Of a DNA stretch of 64,000 bases, positions 46,701-58,700 are shown piece after piece. Source of the stretch: Pristionchus mayeri (taxonomy: Eukaryota; Nematoda; Chromadorea; Rhabditida; Neodiplogasteridae). The DNA lies in the NCBI GenBank assembly GCA_036245805.1, contig BTRK01000005.1, forward strand, positions 33,337,469 through 33,401,468, read 5' to 3'. Numbering within the stretch: the stretch's first letter is position 1; every line of letters begins with the position of its first letter. A program made the position numbers and the translations under genes. The notes beneath the pieces were generated by a model that did no database searches, was not told the DNA's origin, and saw nothing but the letters and a program-made list of their open reading frames with translations.

Positions 46701-49700
46701 TGGGGCGTGCACGGGGACCAGTGGGAGCGGGGCAGCGTCGACGACGTCGACTGGATGGACCTCATCGAGCACGTGCGAAGACACCACGTGAGGGATGAGC
46801 CGACGGAGGGCGATGCGGAGAAGCAGGAAAGACTCCAGAAGATTCGCGAAGTGGACAATCAGAAGTGAGAATGCTCTTTCCTATTGGTTTTTCGTAGTAT
46901 AGAAGAGCTTCTGTGTTAGATGATGAACAACATGTCCATTCTCGAAATTAAGAGAGCCAATGAGCACACACTATTGTCTTCGTTGTAGGGACACACTGGC
47001 GATGAAGTACTCACGCTCGTGCGGCATCTGCATCACGCCCAATCCGCGCATCCGCTTCGCGCTCAAGGAGTGCGGCCACATTTTGTGCGCCTACTGCGTG
47101 GAGCAGGTCGAGCGATGCACTAGAGATCGGGTGAGCAAAAATTCTTGTTTAAGATGTGAGAAGCGGAGGTCGCTCATCCTTTTAAAAAACAAAGTATGAG
47201 AAAAAAAGCAGAAGACTGTTCATTTTCCGCAAAAATACGTTGATCTTTAACTTGCTACTCCAGGTGTACTGTCCCTACTGCCGCTCCGTGACTGGCTACG
47301 TGCGCATATGGGAAACAGTGGAAGAGGAAAGCGCAGAAGCAGCAGCCGCCGCGCCGGCCGAAGTGAGCCAGGCATAAGAGTCAATCGGGCTACCTTACCG
47401 TATCGTTGCTTGTTTCATTCGGTTTGCATATGATACTTTTGTACATTCTTTCATTGTTAAGTAACCACCGCCAGGAAAACCTGAGAGTGGGCTTCATTTT
47501 TTCGCATGATATTCATGACTATAGCAGAAGATTGTAGTTGCGTTTGTTTCGCTGATAAAGATTTCGACAAAATGGCATCCGTTAATGAGAACATACACCC
47601 AATTAGCATAATCAAAAACATTGGGAAAAATCAATACCTAAAGCTAATACGATTAATTGTCATTGCAAGCCAATTTGATGCTACATGAAATATTATGCAA
47701 GCCAGCACCATTACCATAATTACAAAGATATAGAATTATAAATCTATGAAACAAATGCTTACCTCCTTTCCAGTATTAAATATAACATCATGCCTTGGTG
47801 TCACAAAACAAAATCTGACAGTACTCCAGCTACCGTACCTGAAGGAGACGAGGATGGTCGCTCGCTCGGCGGTGCTCTCCGTGGCCTCGGCCAGCCGCGC
47901 GCACAGCACGTCCAGCGCGCCCGACTCCCGCAGCGCCGCACGACCCCATGCGTCCTGAAGGGAAGAGAAGGGGTTAGGATAGGAAAGGTGAATGTGACTG
48001 TCAAGAAATAAATTTGGTCAATGTGCGAACACAAGCTGTAATGAGATAGGAGGTTGAACAATCCTAGAAGGGAGATTGCGGTCTGGCTAGTTCGTGTGTG
48101 TAATCATAGAACAATTTTATTACTAATCAAACTCGTGTTCCACTATGCATCCACATACATGAATTTTGTACACAGAGAAAAATTTAATTTCAAATTCGCG
48201 CACCTGCATTACACTTTGATTAATGAAAACGTAAAACCTAGCTATCACCTTCTTGCTTGTTCATTTTATTTTAGGGATAAACAAAGGCAAACATCAAGGA
48301 AAGTGGGAGTCTCAGGATTCCTATAGCACAATGAAAACCTACATGCGCATAGTTACTACTGTCAACTCGCACATAATCGGTAGACAGTGATATAGCACGC
48401 AAAACGAAGAACATCAGAAGACAGCATTCTCTCTCACCTGCGTAAACGTCGCCAGCAGCGCGCACCGTTCCCTCTCGCTGGCCCGTCTCGCCTCACTCTG
48501 GAATGGCGATGCGCCCTCCTTCTCCTCCTGCAATAAGCAAATCATTTGAACGAACTAAATAAATTCAGACAAAATGGTAAAAAAGCACACCGAATCTCCC
48601 TTTTCATTTTTACAAGATCAATTGTTGTAACGCGCTCAGAACCAACCATTTTTCTGTACAGCACTTTCACCATGTGTCAATGCGGAATATTTCATCAATT
48701 CTGCATGGATAGATGGTCTCTTAATATCATTTTTCTACACAATTAAAACAATCCGCTATCAAAATGTTTTCACATTATTACACATGTTTCTACTGACAAG
48801 CCAAATCAACTAATCGGTTTCGAATACTTCTCCCTGTCTAAATCTATTTTCAATCGTGCTTCAGACTATCGAGTATCATGAGATAAAGAGGAAAGAAATT
48901 AATAGAAATATAGTTTCCGGGAACTTCCCACTGTCTCCCTTTTTCCTCGGACTAATGTTGATGTAATTATATATTGCCTAGGATATCAATTGCAAAAAAC
49001 CTGCCCGATTTGAGTTGCTCCATCTTAACAAGACCCCTTAGCGTCTGTCCACCCCAATCACAGTCCACTGGACGTTAGAGAAAATGAAAAATCAAGGAAT
49101 GTGGGAGTCAGTTGTTCACGTTTCTCTCTGTTTTTTCAGTTTACCACTGTTCAAGTAATGCTCTCACGCATTTTCCGTGTTGCTTACCCGCTACATTTTT
49201 TCATTTAGCCCAATATATCCAAAGTGCTCAACGAAACAACTTCACACCCAGGCAACTCTCCGTTTCACACTTGCGTCTTCCCTGATCGCTCAACTGTTTC
49301 TACAGTTCCTTCCGTTCCTCTCAGCAAAAATAACAACAAAATTCATCCACCCATTTTCTAACATCCCTAGCATATTTACAAAATATAAGTGAGCGTGAAC
49401 GAGAAAGGGGAGTGGTTAAAGTACTTTTGGGAGATACTAACCTCATCCGTCTCTCCTTCTCCAGCCTTGGTGAGATCAGCGATCACGTCCGTCTCGCCCA
49501 GTCGATCTCTGCAAGCACACATTATCGATTTACTTCCAAGCACTCTCTCCAACTACAGTTGATTAGAGGGAGGTGAAGAATGCTCAGTAAAAGGCCTATA
49601 TCATTCAAGAAGAACAAAATTAACCGCTGGCAAGTCGGATACCCGTTTCAGCAACTCTTTTTAAAATCATCGTTATTGTTAGAATTTCTAATGAGTCATC

Positions 49701-52700
49701 GTTTTAGTCTTCCATGCAATCCTCTAAAACACGTATAAACAATGATTTTCAATATTTGTTTTATTGTCCAAGTGGTTACAATGTTAGGAAACACATTTTA
49801 GTCCACCAAAAATGTGTAAACAATTTAGCAAACCGTTTTTTTTTGTTTAAAAATTATCGAAATATCATTTCAGTTTAATCATTTTTATTTAGGCATCTCA
49901 GTTTAAAATTGCTAATGATCTTTTGACTATCAGAAAAGAACTAGACTAAATTATCAACATTCACAAAAAAGGAGATTCTGCGTTCCGAATCGATCAGTGC
50001 CCACCAAACGGACAAAATCTTCATCTTGAAACAGATTCTCTTACTTTCAGTGAGAGGCCTGGGTGATTACCAACTGAATTTTACTTACTACAGCCATCAC
50101 TATCTCCTACTGTTTCTTTCCATGTCAAGTCACAATCCTCCAACTCTCAATTCTACCGGCCACCGCTTACCGTATATCAGTCGATCCTGCAGCCAGCTGC
50201 AGCAGCAGGTCCTTGGGTGGCTGAGAGGAGGAGGGAGAGAGGAAGAGCGACAGTAGCAGAGAAGTGCACTCGCTGCAAGGGGAGAAAGTGAGATGATGCG
50301 TCTACTCTCGGTTGGCAGACACAGTCTAGCCAGATCTCGATCCAGGATCTCTAATGCTTCACAGTTGGCACAAGAGTCATAGCCACTACACACCACGGTT
50401 TGAGATGCTCTACCGTGTAAAAAATGCAAATCTTTCCCGCTTTCACAAATACGTCTATATTTTGCAGAAAAAATAAGTTTCAGAACAAAACACTATCCCC
50501 TCATTTCCATCCAGATTATCCAAATCCACCCTCGCCCTCTCCCTTCCCCTTGTCTCTCTTCCACAATGGCTCCCTCCTTCCCTCTCTCTCTCTCCCCTCC
50601 ATCCCCTCCTCCTCTCCTCATTCGATCACCGATTGCTCGTGCCAGGCTGTGGACAATCGATCGCTCCTCGCCCCTCGCTACGCCATGCTCGACCCTCCGC
50701 TGCTCTGGCAGGTACCCCGACCCCGATCTTACAGTACCCCCGAGAAACCCTGATCATGCGTCGCCTAGACGATGCCTGCTACAGGGGCAGTAGATAAACT
50801 TGCAGCATACATTTTCATACCCTCGGACTCCGAGGGTACCTACTTTAACATAATTTAGTCTGCCCGATCTATGAGTAGGCTCAAAAGATGCGCTGTGGGC
50901 CGCCGACAACATATCAAATTATTGGTTGCCACTTATATTCCCATCCTTGTGAACGGGAGCCACTTATATGCAAATACAGTAATTTTTGGCATTTTTCCAA
51001 CTATGGCCTAGAGATTCGGGACTAGGTTCAAAAGATGCGCCGTGATGTGCAGATAACCAATCACCTCTTTGGGAGCCACTTATATTGCCATCCCAGGGAC
51101 TGGAAGCCACTTATATTGTTTCCCCGAGGTTAATGAAAATGTATGACTTACAGTACCCAAGACCACTACCGTATTCCGCAGGGACCTGATTTACCCTACC
51201 GTAACCCTACCGTAATTGCAGTTTCTCTGGGCGCTGCCGCTGTTCCTGGCTGCAGTCGCGCACTTCGTCATCGGCTGCGGCAAAGCGCGCAGCGTGAGTT
51301 TTAGTATTTTTCGCACCGCAAATCGGCAACTGATTTTATTTTCAATCGACAATTGACTTTATTCCAGACCGACTCCCTAGTGGCGCACACGGAAGACGGC
51401 GGTTAGTACTGTGATCGCCTACAGTACCCCTCGCACCCTACCGTACTCTGTCTGCATACGAAATACCTACAATATCCGCCACACATTACCTGATAAATTT
51501 ACCCGATAGCTAACATACAGTACCCTAAAACCTCAACGGCTACCATAACCGTCTTCATTATACCATACCCCTTACACTTGCAGAGCCGGTGTCTCTCCGT
51601 TCGAAGATGAACCCACCCAGCAGCAGCCACGGAGAGCCCAATCTGGACGTATACAATGAGAATGTGCTGCTACTGTAACCAGATGGCTACCCTATCCCTC
51701 CCTATCACAAACTGGTCTTATTACCGTAACCCTGCTTCAGAACGAGAAGCCTCCTTCATAGGGTGCTCAGGAGAGCAGCAACAACGATGATGACGATGGC
51801 GGAGGCAAGAAGAACAAGAAGGGAGGCAAGACGGGCGGATCGAAGGAGGCTAAGAAAAAGACCGGCTTCGGATTCTTTGGCATCAAGAAGGTACGGGATA
51901 GGCCACGCCCCCTTACCGTAACCTGATGGCATCGTCAATACAGTAACCTTCTGCAGGGAGCGATGCCCAAGCGCCCCGACGACGTGAACAAGATTGCCGG
52001 TACGTGGAAAAGAGAGCTATCGTATCTTAGGGTCATCTCGGACTGACTTTATTGTGCTAGTCCACGATTACCTTGGATATACCGTAATTTCACGAGCATA
52101 CAGTACAATGGAATTATTGACTACTTTAAAGATACGTACGATCCAAACTACCAAACGCTAGCCGCGGTCAAGGACGGCCAGGGCGTGTTCGGCGCCGACA
52201 AGAACAAGTACGGTATAGGGGCTACAGTAACCTACAGTATCCTGACGTTATACCGTCTATTCATGAATAATATAGGGCAGAGTACACTAGGGAGCAGTAG
52301 TGCGATACAGACAATACCTAACGCCTACCGTAACCCAAAAAAATTCAGGGACGTTGGCAAGGGTCCCGGAGGCGGTGGAGGACCTAAGCCCCCTGCCGAC
52401 AATGCAGCCATAGCTGGCACCCACGACCCCGACTACCAGGTGCCAGGCCACCGTATCCTACTACCGTAACCATCTCGTTTAGACACTGGCAGCGGTTCAG
52501 GGCGGTCAGGGCGTGTTCGGCGCGGACAAGGCACCCCGAGCAGCGTCTCCCGCGCAACCTCCGCCCCAGCAGTTCCAGCAGGTACCGTTGTGCTATCGTA
52601 TCCTACCGTAGCCCACATCTTCATCACAATTAAAGTTCCTTGCAGCAGCAACAGCAGCAGCCACCTCCACAGCAGCAACAGCAGCAGCAAATTCAGATGG

Positions 52701-55700
52701 CTGGTGAGACCAGAAATCAAAGATCATAGATGAACCAACGCCCTTTCTAGATACACACGATCCGAATTACCAAACTTTGGCGGCTTGCGCGGGTGGACAG
52801 GGCGTGTTTGGCGCGGACAAGGCGCGCGCGGGAGGCGGATCGCCGGCACCGCGTCCGCAGGGTGGCGGAGGACCGCAGCCGCCCGCCCAACCCGCAATCG
52901 CTGGTGAGCTCGAGATCAAAGATCAAGCCCGAACCCACACTTGTTCAAGACACACACGATCCAAACTACCAAACGCTCGCCGCCGTCGGAGGTGAAGCGT
53001 TCGGCGCGGACAAGAAGAAGGTACGCGTGTGTCCGCGTGTGAAGCGGATGAAATCTCACGCATTGCAGAAGTCTCAGGCGCGTCCGCCTGGTGGCGGCGG
53101 AGGCGGAGGACCCAGGCCGCCTGCTCAGATGGCCATTGCTGACACACACGATCCAAATTATCAGACGCTTGCCGCCGTGGGCGGTGACGCGTTCGGCGCG
53201 GACAAGAAGCGGGTGAGGCGGACACGCGGATGCTAGGAGAGAGCAACTTCTGCATTATCTAGTTCATGTCGCTTGTTTTAGCTTTCATTAAACCTATTCC
53301 ATCCAACGCTATGTAATAATGCAGAAGTTTATTTCCAATTACAAGGATACGATGGACATTACCGTATTCTAGGAATTACTGTAGCGATTACAGTACTCTT
53401 TGTAGGCGACACAGGCCAAGGTGGGGGCGGTGGTGGCGGGCCCAGGGCACCGGCCGAAGGAGGAGTCGTAGGTATACGGTGGCATTGGGAACAGTAATCC
53501 ACTACTTTGCTTTGAGACCCGCACAATCCCAACTACCAGACGATGGCTGGCGTTGCCGGAGACGCGTTCGGTGCCGATAAGAAGAAGGTGAGTACTGTAG
53601 GTTACTGCAACGCCGTCTATCATACCCATTTACAGGCTGGAGGAGCCGCTAAAAGTCCCGCCGGAGGACCCCGTGCACCAGCTGAAGGAGGAGTCGTAGG
53701 TATACTGTAGCCTGAGTGCCGTAATCCATCGCTCGCTTCAAGACCCACACAATCCTAACTACCAAACCATGGCTGGAGTCGGCGGCGATGCATTCGGAGC
53801 TGATAAGATGAAGGTACGATAGGGTACTGTATCGAGAAGGATTACTGTAGCGACTAAGATTAAAAAGGTATCATTTTCAGCCCGGAGGCGGAGGCGGTGG
53901 CGGCGGTGGAGGCCCTAGGGCTCCCGCAGAGGGCGGAGTCGTAGGTATACGGTAGCCCGACTACCGTAATCTATAATGTCGCTTTGAGACCCGCACAATC
54001 CCAACTACCAGACGATGGCGGGCGTTGGCGGGGACGCGTTTGGAGAGGACAAGAAGAAGGTTAGCATACGGTACCCTAGACTACGGTAGTTTACGGTACT
54101 TTCAGCCCGCCAAGGCTGGAGCAGCGAAACCCGGTGGACCCCGAGCACCTGCTGAAGGAGGCGTCGTAGGTATACGGCGATCTTAGGTACAGTAGTCCAT
54201 AGTTTCGTTTTGAGACGCGCACAATCCCAACTACCAGACGATGGCGGGAGTTGGAGGCGATGCTTTCGGTCCCGACAAAAAGAAGGTACGGTAAGGGAGG
54301 GTTACGGTTGAGGATGACCTATTATGGAATTGATATTTGATCTCTCAGGCTGGTGGTGGGGGAGGTGGAGCACCGCCTCCGAAGGCTGGATTACCGAGGC
54401 CCCCTGCAGATCATAAGATCGCCGGTAAAGAATCGGGTCAATGATCAAAGATCAATGGACAATCTCAGAAACACACGATCCTAATTATCAAACTATGGCT
54501 GGAGTAGGCGGAGACGCGTTTGGTCCCGACAAGAAGAAGGTGGGTAACTCTCAACAACGGAATGATCTTTAATCTCTCAGGCTGGAGGTGGAGGTGGAGG
54601 CGGCGGACCTCCAAAGGCTGGATTACCGAGGCCCCCTGCAGATCATAAGATTGACGGTAAAGAACCATCTTAGAGATCAAAGATCAATCCTACCATCAAG
54701 AAACACACGATCCTAACTATCAAACGATGGCTGGAGTCGGTGGCGATGCATTCGGTCCCGACAAGAAGAAGGTGCGGGGATACTGTAGCGCGACCCTCTC
54801 AGCTATTGTAACTCCAACTTATGTGATTATATTTGATCTTTGAGGCTGGTGGCGGAGGAGGAGGCGGCGGGGGGACTCCTGTCAAGGATGGGCCCAAGGT
54901 GCCGGCGGACCCGAACAAGATTGCTGGTAAGAATCGATGGCCAGCGAGTTCAAAGATAAACGACAACTTCAGAAACCCACGACCCCAACTATCAGACGAT
55001 GGCCGTAGTGGCCGGAGATGCGTTTGGAGCCGACAAGAAGAAGGTGAGTGCTGGTACCATGGTCGAGTCTGGTGCCAGATGATGTGGCATCTATGGTACC
55101 GCTAGATAAGGATATTAGGAACTTCTTTTGAAGATACAGAAATATGGCATTGAAACATATTTTCAAATAACTTTATATGAACTCTCCGCAGCACAATCTC
55201 ACCTACAATGCATTATTTCGACAATAGACTTTTTTAGGCAACCAAGGCTGGTGGCGGCGCCGCGAAGGCTGGGGGACCAAAACTACCAGCGGATATGAAC
55301 AAGATCGCTGGTGAGCAAAAGGATCAAAGATCAAAGATCATCATGATATCTAGAAACACACGATCCAAACTAGCTGGTGTTGGGGGCGATGCATTCGGCG
55401 CCGATAAGAAGAAGGTTAGTAAGGACTACTGTAACCGATAAGGTTACGGTATCCTAAAGTATACTGTATAATACTGTACTGTCAGGCAACCAAGGCTGGT
55501 GGTGGTGCGGCGAAGGCTGGTGGACCAAAAGCCCCCGCGGATATGAACAAGATCGCCGGTGAGAAAAACAAACAAGAGATCAAAGATCACCCTATTCCTC
55601 TCAGAAACCCGGGACCCCAACTACCAGACGATGGCGGGCATTGGTGGGGACGCGTTTGGAGAGGACAAGAAGAAGGTGAATACGGTATATATGAATGTGG

Positions 55701-58700
55701 ATTAGAAATTGATGACTACGGTAGTCAAATAAGAAGATGGTCTTTGATATCTCAGGGCGTAGATGGAGGAGGAGGTGGTGGAGGCGCCGAGAAGCCCGGA
55801 GGCCCCAAAAAGCCAGCGGACATGAACAAAATCGCAGGTATGTTGCTGATCAAAGATCAAAGTTCAACATCACTTCTCAGAAACCCGGGACCCCAACTAC
55901 CAGACGATGGCGGGCATTGGTGGGGACGCATTTGGAGAGGATAAGAAGAAGGTGAGATAGAGATCAAAGTTCAATGATTTTTTCAACAATAACATTGATT
56001 AATAAATACTTATTAAGGCCCCAGAGGGAGGTGGAGGCGGCCCCAAGACCCCAACTAAAGGCCCCAAGAAACCCGCGGATATGAACAAGATCGCTGGTTA
56101 GTAAAAGAACAAAGAGCAAAAATCATCCTTTCCCTATCAGAAACCCGGGACCCCAACTATCAGACAATGGCGGGCATTGGCGGAGACGCGTTTGGAGAAG
56201 ACAAGAAGAAGGTATGCGGAGATCAAAAATCAAAGTGTCGTTATCATTTCCCACGATGGCAATTAATAAATACTAATTAAGGCCCCAGAGGGAGGTGGAG
56301 GAGGCCCCAAGACCCCAACTAAAGGCCCTAAGAAACCCGCGGACATGAACAAGATCGCTGGTATGCTGCTAATCACAGGTCATCGTTCAATCGCCGTTCT
56401 CAGAAACCCGGGACCCCAACTACCAAACGATGGCGGGCATTGGTGGAGACGCGTTTGGAGAAGACAAGAAGAAGGTTAGACCAAGAAGATCAAATATCAG
56501 AACGACGTACCAGTAGAAACACATTTGGAATGATTGCGTAAATTGATTAAACTAATTAAGGCCCCAGAGGGAGGTGGAGGCGGAGGAGGTGGAGGAGGCC
56601 AAACTAAAGGCCCCAAGAAACCCGCGGACATGAACAAGATCGCTGGTAAGTAAACGATCAAAAGATCAAAGTTCATCCTTTGCCTCTCAGAAACCCGGGA
56701 CCCCAACTACCAGACGATGGCGGGCCTGGGAGGCGACGCATTCGGAGAGGACAAGAAGAAATGAGAAGGGGCGGAGCCGGAAATGGGCGGAGCCTGCACT
56801 AAATAACACTTCATACTTGAATATTCTCGATCAACGCGGGCTAAGCCGCTGCCCCGTGTACTGTATAGATGATAAACGGTGTCGTTACGAGATTACAAGG
56901 GATTACTATATGCAGGGCATTTACTGGATGCTAAAGTATACTGTAGCCGGGACACGAGATTGATTGACATACTGTAGTCAATACATGAATGAATGACCTA
57001 CTATCTTCCCGATTAATAGAATAAATAGACTAGAGTCATTTCCTGTGCAATCAGTTCACCCAAAACTAATGAAAGGCTCTTCTACGGATATTTACACAAA
57101 CCGGAGTAGCAATTCCCTACTTCGATGCAACGAAACGTTAGTCATATCGAACTAACCATCAGAATCCCGTCCTATTCCGGCCCCTTTCCACCAGCAGCTA
57201 CGTTCTACATACGATTGTTCTGCTTCACGCGCGCTACATGTTGCTCGCACTCTTATAACCCAAAATATAATTTGCTCTGCAATTTTAAAATCCAATTAAT
57301 GATATTTGATCTTTCCCACCTCGCAGACAGCTGTCGTCCCGTGTCGCGAGCGGAGAAACGCGTGAGACGCGCCAGTGTCGAGATCACCTGAAAGATTTTC
57401 TAAACTTTAATTTTTTCTCCATTTTACAGGGAAACTCGCGCACCATAATCACTCCTGCGTCGGAAGCACTAAAGGTGACTACAAGCGGCTGTTTCTGATC
57501 TCATTCCATCGCTAATCAGAGAAATCGGCGATTTACGAAATCCTTACTAATATTTTTTCTCTTGTATCTCCCACGGCTGATCTGTGCTTCAACAATTATT
57601 AATAGCATTAATTGGAAAGTTGAAGGTAATCAAATGATGTCAATGTTTTGAACTAATTCAGTAGTCTGCATAATCACAAAATCCAGAACCCTAACAATTC
57701 CCGACCATTCAGATATAGGTTTCAGGAATAGCACATACGAGCACTAGATCAACCAATCAATAATCTCACCGGCGCCGCTCTCTTCTCGTCCGCATGCACT
57801 GCCTGCAGCAGTTTTCCCAGGTAGAAGCCGCTGTTGGAGAGCAGAACTGCCTGAAGAGGGGGCAATCGATATTTCATCAATGCACCAATCGATAATACAC
57901 TGGTTTCAAAAATTGCAATATACAGTAACCGCCAAATGCCAATATTTACCGCGTAAAAGTAGTAGATTGCATAAAATATGAGAGATTGCCAAACCTAGGT
58001 TTTTTTCCCGCTTTGCAAATACAATATACTAGTTGACAAGTTTACCCAAGCAATTTTATCGAGGGAGAAATTTTAAGCGAAATTATCTTAGTGTGCAATG
58101 CACTTTCTTCCACCATTTTACGCCCGGCCAATTTCCGCTGCCCTCATCAATCATTTGGATATTGTTTGTGTGCCTCTCTAATGGCTGTTCTACCATGACC
58201 GGAAACAAAAAACACACAAAGTACTGCACTACAGCCTCCACTGTCATCATGCATATCTCATTCTGCGTAAACGACATTACTACAGTACCTGACGCTACAG
58301 TACCCCCGTACAACAAATCAATCGACAACTGCTCTTTCTCCCTTATCTCTTGCTATCATCAAGCATCAAAACATGCCGGGATGGCTGCTCTTATCAGTGT
58401 TTACATCCCGCTTTTAATAGCTTTTCCCTTTTTTCCGCTCTCTTTATTTCGCGTACTCTCTCGCTGTCTCGATCCACTTATCCGTAGACGATTCAGAGAT
58501 AACGCGATGCCCTTGTGACAGCCTGTTTATATTGCATCATCTATTGTCAAGAAAAGGGCGCTAAATCGGATCAAATGATGTCATGCTATTGTTGTTTTCG
58601 GTTGCGAATCCCCTAAAAAGAGTGCAAGTCCTCATTTAATTCCACCTTTCTGCGCTCGCGTTGGAGTTAGTTACTCTCTGACCACCGTATCCACTGGTTA

